Positions 24,300 through 32,563 of a DNA stretch of 64,000 nt are shown piece by piece. The notes beneath the pieces were generated by a model. It was not told where the DNA came from and ran no database searches. It saw only the letters and a program-made list of their open reading frames with translations. The DNA comes from Chryseobacterium bernardetii. Lineage in GTDB: Bacteria > Bacteroidota > Bacteroidia > Flavobacteriales > Weeksellaceae. Position 1 is the first letter of the stretch, and each line of letters starts with the position of its first letter. The stretch lies in contig NZ_CP033932.1 of NCBI RefSeq assembly GCF_003815975.1, positions 2,268,501 through 2,332,500 of the forward strand. The letters run 5' to 3'. A program made the position numbers and the translations under genes.

Positions 24300-24971
24300 T
24301 TACATACTGGAATTGTAGTATCCGTTTTCCACACAAAAACGGATCAGGTGAAGTTTGGTTTTTAATCCTAATTTCTCCGTCAGACGGTTAATGTAAGTAT
24401 CAATTGTTCTTGTACTCAGGTTCAGCTTTTCAGCAATTTCTTTATTACTGAAACCTTCGTAGCAGAATCTCATAAGCTGTATCTCAGCCGGGGAAAGTTC
24501 TTCCTGTCCTTTCTTCTGCCTGTCCATATATTCCTGTACGGCAAGCGGCTGCTGTTCCCATTCTTTTGAATAGGCCTGGTAATCAAATTCATCAGAAGCA
24601 ATGCTTCCTTTAATAATATTTTTAATGATAGTACTGTTCTTCTGACAGTAGTATATATTAGGGATTTTCGACAGAATCTCGGCCATATCCTCCTGGTAAG
24701 TACCGGAATAAGTGATAATAGGTGTTTCCGTATTGTTTTTCCTTATATACTTTATAGCTTCAATTCCACTCAGTACCGGCATAAACAGCTCAATAATGAA
24801 TACATCTTCCTGTCTTCTGTAGATTCTGTTTACCAGCTCGTGGCCATTGTTACAGTCGTTCAGCAGCATATAGAAAGGGTTTTCCATCAGAGTTTTGATC
24901 ATTATTTTTTTAAAATAAAAATCGCTGTCTGCTATAGAAAAGCGCACGGTATTAGATAATATTTTACTCAT
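24300..24971 (-). CDS. LuxR-type response-regulator-like protein with Glu at the phospho-acceptor site
   Basis: A 223-residue protein with a receiver domain (about 8-125) and a LuxR helix-turn-helix (about 155-220, LSPAEIQLMRFCYEGFSNKE then STRTIDTYINRLTEKLGLK). In the receiver the usual xMDxxMP is FIIELFMP: Glu replaces the phospho-acceptor Asp. Such a change often mimics the phosphorylated form, so the protein may be always active or respond to another signal. It is divergent from the T6SS genes starting at 25152, with palindromes in between, and is the best candidate for their regulator (inference). Confidence 0.82.
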   Translation of the reverse strand: MSKILSNTVRFSIADSDFYFKKIMIKTLMENPFYMLLNDCNNGHELVNRIYRRQEDVFIIELFMPVLSGIEAIKYIRKNNTETPIITYSGTYQEDMAEILSKIPNIYYCQKNSTIIKNIIKGSIASDEFDYQAYSKEWEQQPLAVQEYMDRQKKGQEELSPAEIQLMRFCYEGFSNKEIAEKLNLSTRTIDTYINRLTEKLGLKTKLHLIRFCVENGYYNSSM

Positions 24972-25076
24972 TCTTAATATCGATTTGGCGAATGATATTT
25001 AAAATTCAGAGGCCTAATTTATGAAAAACTTATTAAAGAGAAAATTAATATTAATTTAAACCGGGTTTTCACGAAA

Positions 25077-25099
25077 CCTGTACAGGAAAAATACGTATT
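25077..25099. promoter_or_regulatory. Two perfect 10-bp palindromes in the regulator-T6SS divergent region
   Basis: CCTGTACAGG (25077-25086) and AATACGTATT (25090-25099) are each perfect palindromes, starting 13 bp apart, 50 bp before the TssO-like start. They are candidate operators for the divergent LuxR-type regulator or another factor. Confidence 0.4.
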
Positions 25100-25151
25100 G
25101 TGCATAAAAAATATTTTTTATACTTTCACAGGCCAAACAAATCGCAAATAT

Positions 25152-25685
25152 ATGTCTTCTAACAGGGAAAAAAAATTGAACAAATCTGACGTCAGAATGG
25201 GCATTTGGAAGTTTATCCTTTCTTTTGCCGTTTTGTCTGTGGTATCCTTTAGCTGTTTATACCTCTTCTTTAAGAGCTATGATATACAACGTGAAGGGAT
25301 TAGTCGTGAAGCCGAAGCTTACAAGGAATTAATGCGTAGAAGTGATCTGCTGAAGAGTAACGTAGATGATATTTACGAAAAAATGACCCAGCTTGATATA
25401 AACAAGGTGGAGAATGAGGTTTTTCTCAGAACCAATATTATGGATAACGTAGGAAATGTTAAAAGTATTATGGGAAAAGACAGTACCGAAAGCTTTAAGC
25501 ATTATGCAGCATTAATGAAGCAGATAGGGCCTATGCTTGCGCTGAAGACTAAGATCAGTGAGGTAGAATACAAAAAGAAAACAGTTCTGAGAGATCTGGA
25601 TGAATGTATGGGCAAAGTAAACAGAGCCAATAATGAGCTGAGAAAAGATCCTACAAGAAACTTTACAGGAGGTAGAAGAAGATAA
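25152..25685 (+). CDS. tssO: T6SS-iii envelope protein, TssO-like
   Basis: A 177-residue bitopic membrane protein: short basic cytoplasmic N-terminus, one transmembrane helix (about 22-42, FILSFAVLSVVSFSCLYLFF), then a helical, probably coiled-coil periplasmic part ending in a basic tail GGRRR. Size, topology and position before a similar gene, a PKD protein and TssR match the Bacteroidota-specific TssO of subtype iii T6SS, which is thought to replace the TssJLM envelope complex. I use ATG 25152, because earlier in-frame codons overlap the palindromic region. The exact Tss letter is uncertain. Confidence 0.68.
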   Translation: MSSNREKKLNKSDVRMGIWKFILSFAVLSVVSFSCLYLFFKSYDIQREGISREAEAYKELMRRSDLLKSNVDDIYEKMTQLDINKVENEVFLRTNIMDNVGNVKSIMGKDSTESFKHYAALMKQIGPMLALKTKISEVEYKKKTVLRDLDECMGKVNRANNELRKDPTRNFTGGRRR

Positions 25686-25696
25686 AAAATAAAGAT

Positions 25697-26224
25697 ATGC
25701 AAGGACAAATTACACTATCTAAAAAGGAAAGGCATTATCAGTTTTTTTATTTAATACTGATGCTTATAACTGCCATGTTATTTCTGGGCGTTATCTTTTT
25801 AAAAGGATTTGAATCTCCGTTTTCTGATGAAGACGTAAGAGGAATTCAGAATCTTGAACAAAAAGCTGAATTTGAACAGCACCAAAAGATCATTATTCCG
25901 ATCATGGACAGTACATATACGATGATCACCAAGCTAACCGATGAGGCGCCACAGCCTTTTGTGGAAAACAATATCTTTGTAGGCGTGAATGATTTGAATG
26001 ACTATTTTAAACGTCGTGATAATATTATTGATACCCGAAAAGATGCTTATCCTCAAATTGCCAAATTTTACAAGATGTATTATGAAGATAAAAAAGTAAT
26101 TTCAACTACTTCAGAAGATATCAAGAGGTTTGAAAAGCAGGTAGAAGAATGCAGAATAGGGTTTAAAGATAAGCAGGATAAGATTTATCAGCGTCAAAGT
26201 GAGTTGAAGGCTCGTACCCAGTAA
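25697..26224 (+). CDS. T6SS-iii envelope protein, TssO/TssP-like paralogue
   Basis: A 175-residue protein with the same layout as its upstream neighbour: N-terminal cytoplasmic stub, a transmembrane helix (about 15-36, FFYLILMLITAMLFLGVIFL) and a long helical periplasmic segment. It begins 11 bases after the previous stop. T6SS-iii loci carry a set of such small envelope proteins (TssN, TssO, TssP, TssQ), so it belongs to that set. Which letter applies cannot be decided by eye. Confidence 0.62.
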   Translation: MQGQITLSKKERHYQFFYLILMLITAMLFLGVIFLKGFESPFSDEDVRGIQNLEQKAEFEQHQKIIIPIMDSTYTMITKLTDEAPQPFVENNIFVGVNDLNDYFKRRDNIIDTRKDAYPQIAKFYKMYYEDKKVISTTSEDIKRFEKQVEECRIGFKDKQDKIYQRQSELKARTQ

Positions 26225-26275
26225 AAGGAGAATGAATTTAGGAACTTTAAATAAAACACATCACAATTATTAACT

Positions 26276-27187
26276 ATGAATTATTTTCAAAAGAACAAAA
26301 AGAACATTATTATCGGTGTTATTGCAACATTGCTCATCGCGGCACTTGTTGCATTATGGCTGCAGAAAAAAGTGATCCATTCTGCGGATGATATTGTTGC
26401 CGTAGTTTATCCATCTACACTGTCGGTAGGAGATACTCTTTTATTTGAAGATAAAACCCAGTTTGCCAAAACCAAAAGATGGAACTTTGCAGACGGAACA
26501 ACTTCTGATAAAAACAGTGGGATCCACTTCTATAATAAACCTGGATATTACCAGGTAAGTTTGATTGTTGACAACAAGTACACAAAATCATTCCCGGTAA
26601 TGGTGACAGCAAGAAGCGTCAAGCAGCCTAAGGATAGTGTAAAATCTAAAACAACTATAGAAGCTCAGTCACAGGCAATGCAAAATGAGAATGTACAGTT
26701 CCGTGCTGTTTCCAATGCATCACAGTTTGCATGGAAGTTCGGCGAAACAGGAAATACAGACTCTAAAGACAAGCTGGCTATTTATGCTTATAAAAAACCG
26801 GGAGACTATGTGGTAACCCTTTATACAGAAGAAAGCCAGGAGCCTATTTACCACCGTATCAAAATCCTTCCGGCCTATAACTCTTTGGAACAGGATGAAG
26901 TATCTGTAGAAGACTCTTATGCAAAAATTGATAACGATTTCAAATACCACCTGCAGCAGATTGCAAACGGTAACAGTTTTAATATGCATTACAATTATCT
27001 GTTAAAAACTTACCTGTGTAATAATGAAAACACAGTGGTGAAAGTAAATGACAGTAAGGTAAATAACTTCTATATGTACTGTGCGGGTCTTCAGTTTGAT
27101 AAGAATACTGTAATCCAGACCGTAAAGGTGAATTTAGATGATACACAGAATTGTGTAACGAAAGTAGATATAAACCAAAGCAAATAA
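26276..27187 (+). CDS. T6SS-iii-associated membrane-anchored PKD-domain protein
   Basis: A 303-residue protein with one N-terminal transmembrane helix (about 10-30, IIIGVIATLLIAALVALWLQ) and two PKD-like immunoglobulin folds in the periplasm, at about 40-110 (LFEDKTQFAKTKRWNFADGT, then FYNKPGYYQVSL) and about 125-200 (FRAVSNASQFAWKFGETGN, then YAYKKPGDYVVTLY). The C-terminal ~95 residues include a conserved-looking block with two Cys. Between the TssO-like genes and TssR it is probably another part of the envelope-spanning complex (TssP/TssQ position). Confidence 0.7.
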   Translation: MNYFQKNKKNIIIGVIATLLIAALVALWLQKKVIHSADDIVAVVYPSTLSVGDTLLFEDKTQFAKTKRWNFADGTTSDKNSGIHFYNKPGYYQVSLIVDNKYTKSFPVMVTARSVKQPKDSVKSKTTIEAQSQAMQNENVQFRAVSNASQFAWKFGETGNTDSKDKLAIYAYKKPGDYVVTLYTEESQEPIYHRIKILPAYNSLEQDEVSVEDSYAKIDNDFKYHLQQIANGNSFNMHYNYLLKTYLCNNENTVVKVNDSKVNNFYMYCAGLQFDKNTVIQTVKVNLDDTQNCVTKVDINQSK

Positions 27188-27234
27188 TACTATCCGGTTT
27201 CCCGGATGTGCCAATCATAAAAAGATAAAATAGG

Positions 27235-29640
27235 ATGAAAAATAAATTTCCTCTAGCAGCATATTATATAGGATTATCAGTATTATTGACGAGTTGCCAG
27301 GTAAAGCTCCCGTCAAAAAAAACACCTGAGCCTTCTCAATATGGGCAGGTAGATAATTCAACAGTTGTCAACGGTTATCCTAAAAAATCCGTTCCATGGA
27401 TCGTTATTTCAGACAGATCAAGAAATACGGCTTATTTGGATAAGGATGATGAAAAATCGTACAAAGAAGTAAAATTCCTGGAGCCTTTAATGGTTCTGAA
27501 ACATAGAGACGGAATGGTAAAGGTAGCGGAATATGTTCCGGATGCCCTGATGAAAAAAGTTTCCTCAAAATCCATTAAAACTTATGGGTGGATCAATGAA
27601 TCTGACCTGCTTTTATGGAATCATTCCCTGAAAAATGAAAGAACAGGATATCCTGTAAGAGTAGCAGTAGTGCCTAATAACAGCGAGGTTATCAGAAACG
27701 CAGAAAGATACTACAAAAATGACTCTATCATGGTGTTTAATTCGCCAAGCCTTATTGAAACCGCTAATGTTAAGATCCCTAACGGGCAGATGGTATATGT
27801 TTACAAACAGGCTGAAAACAATAAAAGGTTCCTGGTAGGTAAAAAGCCATCCATTGATATTGATAGTATCGGTAAAGGTCTTTACGGATGGGTGAGTTCC
27901 AACGTAATTTCTACATGGGGAGAACGTTCAGCAATCAAGCTGAAAAATACAACAGGTATCACCGATACGGAATTGGGAGTACGTGAAGGTTATCCTGGTG
28001 CATCAGGATCAGATGCAGACAATAAAACTGCTATTCTTCTGACGGATGTGAATAAAAGAAAGCCTTTGGAAAATATTTTCCCGGTAACGCTGGCATTAAA
28101 TGAAGCTCCAACTCCGGACTCCAAAACCAAATATTTTACCAATATTCTGGATTACAGTAAGAACTATGTTTTTAATGTATTGGGAGAACCTATTTATTTC
28201 GACCGTTATAGAGAAATTACAGATAGAGATAAAAATATCAATATCGTTTTTGCACTGGATATAAGTGCTGCTAATGCACCTTATGCCCCTATTGTAAAAT
28301 CATTATTACAGGATCTTCAGTTAAGATTTGAAAAGCCATCCTATTTCAATAACGTGAAATATGGAGTAGTTTTATATAAAAACAACCCTTGTGGTAACAA
28401 TATTGCGGTTTCTAACCTAAGTACTGATTACAGTAAGATTACAACGTTTATTGATCAGAAAACGAATGAAATGAACTGTGCCAGCAATAATGGCTACCAA
28501 CCGGTAGGAGAGGCTCTTTCTGCAGCAGGAAACCTTCTTTCCAATGTTCCGGACGAAACCAATATTGTAGTCACGGTAGGAACTTCTGCCAACCAAAGCG
28601 GAAATATGTACAGTGTAATTGGTTCTCTTACTCAGGCCCAGGCAAGATTGATTATGTTCCAGACCAGCGCAAGGTCTTCAGATACTTACAATGATTTTGT
28701 ATTGATGGCTGAAAACGTGGTTACCAATACTGCTAAAAATATAGCTGAGCTTAAAAAGCAAAAGATCATTAACCAATCTGATGTTCTTACGAAAAATAAC
28801 TTTAGCCTGATAGAAGGTGATGAAGGATTCTTTTCTTTAGATTATCCTAAGCAGAGTATGTCTCAGGGATTTGTAATCTTCCCTAAAAAAGGAGATGTAG
28901 CCACTCCTGGATTCCTTAAGAAATCTGTAGACAGTCTTATTGCACAGGTTACTTTAGATAATCAGAATGTAGATAAGTCACTGAATGAATATTTCCACTC
29001 TTCAGTAGGAGCTGGGAAGACAGATGTAGATTTAAAATATAAGTATCTGTATCCGGGGCTTACTAACCCTGTTTCTGCAGGAATTGCAGCACAGCTGATT
29101 AATTACGGAAACCCATTCCTTGTAAAAGGATATTTACCAAAAGAGCTGAAAGAGATTACTCCAAGCATAGAAAAAGGAATTCTTATTTCTGAATCAGAAT
29201 ACGATAACCTTAAAGCTTTCTATTCTGAAGTATATAGAAATACAGAACCGGATAAGCCAGGCTTCAGCCAGTCAAAAGCCATCAAGGAATATGTAAAACT
29301 GTTGAAGAAATACAATCCAACAATCAAATTCTTAGATAAAGGAGATCTTTATGAATTACCAATGTCTTATGCCATCGGAATGAGTACAGGATTTGATCTT
29401 TCTGAGGAAGAAATATTGGCTAAGTTCAAGCTTAAAGGATGGAAGAAATCAAAAATAGTTCGTAATGAAACTGTAAGAACTTATTTCCATCACTATAAGG
29501 ATCTGGCTGAAAGAATGCTGAATCACAGAAATAATCCGGCAGTGAAGATCCAGCAAAACGGGCAGACGTTCTATTGGCTGAACGAGTTCTTTACTCCAAC
29601 AATGACTCAAACAGAAGCTCCGGAGTATACTAAACATTAA
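27235..29640 (+). CDS. tssR: T6SS-iii lipoprotein TssR
   Basis: An 801-residue lipoprotein: signal peptide with lipobox VLLTSC (lipid cysteine near residue 21), then QVKLPSKKTPEPSQ. The N-terminal third contains SH3-like segments (PWIVISDRSRNTAYLDKDDE, YGWINESDLLLWNH). A von Willebrand-factor-A-like fold follows, with NINIVFALDISAANAPY near residue 340, whose D-x-S suggests a metal site. Size and position fit TssR, the large Bacteroidota-specific T6SS component. It ends the first T6SS operon at a 15-bp-stem terminator. Confidence 0.8.
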   Translation: MKNKFPLAAYYIGLSVLLTSCQVKLPSKKTPEPSQYGQVDNSTVVNGYPKKSVPWIVISDRSRNTAYLDKDDEKSYKEVKFLEPLMVLKHRDGMVKVAEYVPDALMKKVSSKSIKTYGWINESDLLLWNHSLKNERTGYPVRVAVVPNNSEVIRNAERYYKNDSIMVFNSPSLIETANVKIPNGQMVYVYKQAENNKRFLVGKKPSIDIDSIGKGLYGWVSSNVISTWGERSAIKLKNTTGITDTELGVREGYPGASGSDADNKTAILLTDVNKRKPLENIFPVTLALNEAPTPDSKTKYFTNILDYSKNYVFNVLGEPIYFDRYREITDRDKNINIVFALDISAANAPYAPIVKSLLQDLQLRFEKPSYFNNVKYGVVLYKNNPCGNNIAVSNLSTDYSKITTFIDQKTNEMNCASNNGYQPVGEALSAAGNLLSNVPDETNIVVTVGTSANQSGNMYSVIGSLTQAQARLIMFQTSARSSDTYNDFVLMAENVVTNTAKNIAELKKQKIINQSDVLTKNNFSLIEGDEGFFSLDYPKQSMSQGFVIFPKKGDVATPGFLKKSVDSLIAQVTLDNQNVDKSLNEYFHSSVGAGKTDVDLKYKYLYPGLTNPVSAGIAAQLINYGNPFLVKGYLPKELKEITPSIEKGILISESEYDNLKAFYSEVYRNTEPDKPGFSQSKAIKEYVKLLKKYNPTIKFLDKGDLYELPMSYAIGMSTGFDLSEEEILAKFKLKGWKKSKIVRNETVRTYFHHYKDLAERMLNHRNNPAVKIQQNGQTFYWLNEFFTPTMTQTEAPEYTKH

Positions 29641-29658
29641 TTGTTAGTTTATCATCAT

Positions 29659-29690
29659 AAAAAGCAGAAGTAAGATTACTTCTGCTTTTT
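29659..29690 (+). terminator. Terminator of the tssO-tssR operon
   Basis: AAAAAGCAGAAGTAA (29659-29673) pairs perfectly over 15 bp with the segment at 29676-29690, which ends in a T run (CTTTTTTCG). Confidence 0.85.
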
Positions 29691-29907
29691 TCGTATAATT
29701 ACATGGATGAATGCTTTTATATTATTCAGGCAATAATGTTTATCGCGATTTTTGATATTACTTTTTTGAAATAAAAACTATTTTTTCCAATTAATGTTGT
29801 TGTTTATTTCTCTTTCAAGTGTAAAAGTATATTTTTTCCTTGCTTGGAGATAAATATTAAAATGCTTTGTTAGTGGTGATTGCGGGGTGATCTATAAATC
29901 TAATATC

Positions 29908-29998
29908 GTAGAATTACTACAAAAAGTCGTAGAACTACTACAATTTTTCAAATTTATGGTGAAAAGTTTTTTTTAGAGAAAAAGACCTTCTATATTTG
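29908..29998 (+). promoter_or_regulatory. Conserved tssD promoter module, copy 1
   Basis: Two similar sites, GTAGAATTACTAC (29908-29920) and GTAGAACTACTAC (29929-29941), are 21 bp apart start to start, that is two helical turns. The -7 box TATATTTG (29991-29998) starts 62 bp after the second site and 60 bp before the ATG. The sites are near-palindromic (GTAG...CTAC). Identical spacing at the other two tssD genes shows that the whole 91-bp module is a unit, probably an activator-dependent promoter. Confidence 0.75.
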
Positions 29999-30050
29999 CT
30001 ACACAATCACTGAATCACAAAATATTACTAACGGTTAAAATTTACAAATC

Positions 30051-30458
30051 ATGGCAGAAAGAAATTCGAGAGGAATCTTAAAATTCAATAACGGAGAAGG
30101 TCAGAAATTATTAAAAATGAACTACAGCGTGTCAAGATCAACAGATGTATCAGGACGTGTTGCCTCAGACCCTTCCAACGCATTGATCAAAGTTACAGTA
30201 GAAGCTACTGAAAAATCAGATATCTTAGAAAGTTTACTGAACGGTAAATATAAGCCAACAGTAGGAGAAATTACTTTCAATAAATCTCACGAAGAAGGAA
30301 CATTAATTACCCTGAACTGGCAGAACGGTTACGTTATCCAGCACCAGGTAGAATTTGATGCTATAGACAGCAACAGTATGCTGATCAGCTTTGTAGTGAG
30401 TGCTGAAACGATCACCTATGGTAATTCTGAATATGCCGGACTTTGGCCAACAAGCTAA
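30051..30458 (+). CDS. tssD: T6SS tube protein TssD (Hcp-like), copy 1
   Basis: A 135-residue subunit of the T6SS inner tube, the Bacteroidota form of Hcp. It begins MAERNSRGILKFNNGEGQ, has no signal peptide, and is rich in beta strands. Hexamers stack into the tube that carries VgrG and effectors. Its first ~75 residues are identical to those of copies 2 and 3; the rest differs at about ten positions, and the C-terminal AGK is missing. It has its own strong promoter module and terminator, which fits the high amounts of tube protein needed. Confidence 0.92.
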   Translation: MAERNSRGILKFNNGEGQKLLKMNYSVSRSTDVSGRVASDPSNALIKVTVEATEKSDILESLLNGKYKPTVGEITFNKSHEEGTLITLNWQNGYVIQHQVEFDAIDSNSMLISFVVSAETITYGNSEYAGLWPTS

Positions 30459-30487
30459 AATTGTTACACATTATCAACATTCATACG

Positions 30488-30524
30488 AAAAAAAGACTGT
30501 CACTGTTAAAGACGGTCTTTTTTT
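30488..30524 (+). terminator. Terminator of tssD1
   Basis: AAAAAAAGACTGTC (30488-30501) pairs with GACGGTCTTTTTTT (30511-30524) with a single G-T wobble and ends in a T run. Confidence 0.85.
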
Positions 30525-30628
30525 GCCTGAGATGAATTTTATATTAATCAGCCATTTCATATGTCATTGATATGATGACTATTTCGTAAAATATTGCTAT
30601 CTTTAATACTAAAACTAAACACAAGCAT

Positions 30629-32560
30629 ATGAAAACCGAAACAAAGACAAAGGGTTCTTCTTTCCGTCCGTCACAGAATGCTGATGGGGTATCTGAAAAC
30701 CACCATGCAGGGATCAACCGGTTGGTAAAACTTTCACTGGTTGTGGAGGGAAAAATTATTAAATATTACAAACATTTCACGCTTAAGCAAAAAGCGAGTC
30801 ACCATCACGAATTCAGCCTTACCCTTGCCCATGATGCGTTGGGAGACAGGCAAAGCCATACCCTTGAGGAGGCCAATAAATTTCTGGGGAAGCGTCTTAC
30901 CGCTATTATTTCCTATAAAGACATTGATAACAGTCCTGAAAGAAATTTCGTAGGAATCATTACCAAAGTTGGATTCAGCCAGGAAAAGATGAGCCTTGGA
31001 AATATAGTGCTTTCAGGATACAGCCCAACTATTTTACTGGATGGTGCGCCTCATATTCAGAGTTTTGGAGGCGGGCAGCCCGTTAATATGGGAATCATTG
31101 CAGAAGAAGTAATCAAACAGGGAATTGATAAAGGACGTTTTGATATCAGAGTAGATACCAATGACTATTCTCAGATTATCTACAGCAGCCAATATAACGA
31201 GACCCATTATAACTATCTTGCAAGAATGGCAGAAGCCTATGGAGAGCAATTTTACTATGACGGAGAAGTTCTTCACTTCGGGAAACTTCCACCTCAGAAC
31301 AAGCCTATAAAGCTTACCTATGGCAGCAATGCTGATGATATCAGAGTAGAATTGAAAGCTGTTCATACAAAACCTCAATATTACGGTTATAACAGCAGTA
31401 AAAATGAAAAGCTGACTTCCGGCGAAACCCCGATTAACCATTTGGGAGATCTGGCCAAAACAGCATACAGCCATAACGAGAAAATATACAAAACTCCGGC
31501 GCTTCAGGTAGCTCCTATTAAGGCATCTACCCATCTGGATGTAGAAAATTCCCAAAGAAGTACTGCGGGAAGTGAAGCGGTGAGTGTATTTTCAGTTTCA
31601 GGTTCTACTACAGTGCCGTTCCTTCATCCGGGATGTGTTGTAGATATTCACATGAGAAAACCGGACAGTAATGAAACCTCTTATTTTACCAAAGTTATGG
31701 TTACTGAAGCCGTTCATGAAATTGATACCATTGGACACTATAAAGGAAGTTTCGAATCTATAGCAGCAGATACAGGATTTTTGCCAAAACCTGAATTTAC
31801 AGTTCCTATTGCTCAGCCTCAGATTGCAACGGTAATCGCTAATGCAGATCCTGAAGGACAGGGAAGGGTACAGGTAAGATTCGACTGGCAGATGAATGAT
31901 ACTACTCACTTTGTAAGAGTAATGAGTCCTGATGCAGGAGGAACTGACCAGATCACTCAAAACCGCGGATATGTAGCTATTCCGGAAGTAGGAGACCAGG
32001 TAATGGTGAACTTTGTACACAGCCATCCGGACCGTCCGTTTGTAATGGGAGGAATGTTCCATGGTGGAATAGGCCTTGGAGGAGGAACAGATAACCGTGT
32101 AAAATCTATCCAGACCAGAAGCGGGCACAGAATTGTCTTCACCGAAGATGAAAGCATTATTATCACCGATAAAAGCGGTAACGAAATCCACCTTGATACT
32201 ACCGGAAGCAATATCAATATCACTGCACCGGAAACCATGACCCTGAACTGTAAGAACATGAACATCAATGTTGGTGAAAACATGACTACAACTGTGGGAA
32301 TGAATAAATCCAACAGCATCGGAATGAACCATACAGAAAGTGTAGGAGCCATGAAGCTAACTTCCGTAGTAGGAGATGCAAGTATGTTTATTACCGGAAA
32401 ATTAACTGAAATGATCGATGGAGACGTAGTTAGCGAAACCAAAAAAGAGCGACATGAAGTGAGTGAAAAGGATATGAATATCCAATCCGGAAAATTTGTT
32501 CATAAACACGCCCAGGCAGAAGTACAAAATAATAGCGGAGAGAAATCTAAAGCCCATTAA
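30629..32560 (+). CDS. tssI: T6SS spike protein VgrG, copy 1
   Basis: A 643-residue VgrG: gp27-like N-terminal domains (about 25-380, including HHEFSLTLAHDALG and SSQYNETHYNYLARMAEAYG), the gp5-like OB fold (about 395-490, VMVNFVHSHPDRPFVMGGMF) and a repetitive beta-helix needle at the end (MTTTVGMNKSNSIGMNHTES). The C-terminus ends in a charged His-rich tail, VHKHAQAEVQ. The metzincin-type cargo gene starts three bases after its stop, so VgrG1 probably loads that cargo. A -7-like TATCTTTA is at 30598-30605. Confidence 0.92.
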   Translation: MKTETKTKGSSFRPSQNADGVSENHHAGINRLVKLSLVVEGKIIKYYKHFTLKQKASHHHEFSLTLAHDALGDRQSHTLEEANKFLGKRLTAIISYKDIDNSPERNFVGIITKVGFSQEKMSLGNIVLSGYSPTILLDGAPHIQSFGGGQPVNMGIIAEEVIKQGIDKGRFDIRVDTNDYSQIIYSSQYNETHYNYLARMAEAYGEQFYYDGEVLHFGKLPPQNKPIKLTYGSNADDIRVELKAVHTKPQYYGYNSSKNEKLTSGETPINHLGDLAKTAYSHNEKIYKTPALQVAPIKASTHLDVENSQRSTAGSEAVSVFSVSGSTTVPFLHPGCVVDIHMRKPDSNETSYFTKVMVTEAVHEIDTIGHYKGSFESIAADTGFLPKPEFTVPIAQPQIATVIANADPEGQGRVQVRFDWQMNDTTHFVRVMSPDAGGTDQITQNRGYVAIPEVGDQVMVNFVHSHPDRPFVMGGMFHGGIGLGGGTDNRVKSIQTRSGHRIVFTEDESIIITDKSGNEIHLDTTGSNINITAPETMTLNCKNMNINVGENMTTTVGMNKSNSIGMNHTESVGAMKLTSVVGDASMFITGKLTEMIDGDVVSETKKERHEVSEKDMNIQSGKFVHKHAQAEVQNNSGEKSKAH

Positions 32561-32563
32561 GTC

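Larger units (their letters stand above)
29641..30050. other. Intergenic region: terminator, AT-rich DNA and tssD1 promoter module
   Basis: About 410 bp without a gene. It holds the TssR terminator (29659-29690), about 200 bp of AT-rich DNA in which I see nothing defined, and the tssD promoter module (29908-29998) followed by a 52-bp leader. Confidence 0.7.

Noticed and set aside
31034..32442. Long minus-strand open frames opposite vgrG1 (173, 244 and 161 codons)
   Set aside because: They lie wholly antisense to a well-supported gene, have unlikely compositions (Ser/Ile/Phe/Cys-rich) and no family signs.
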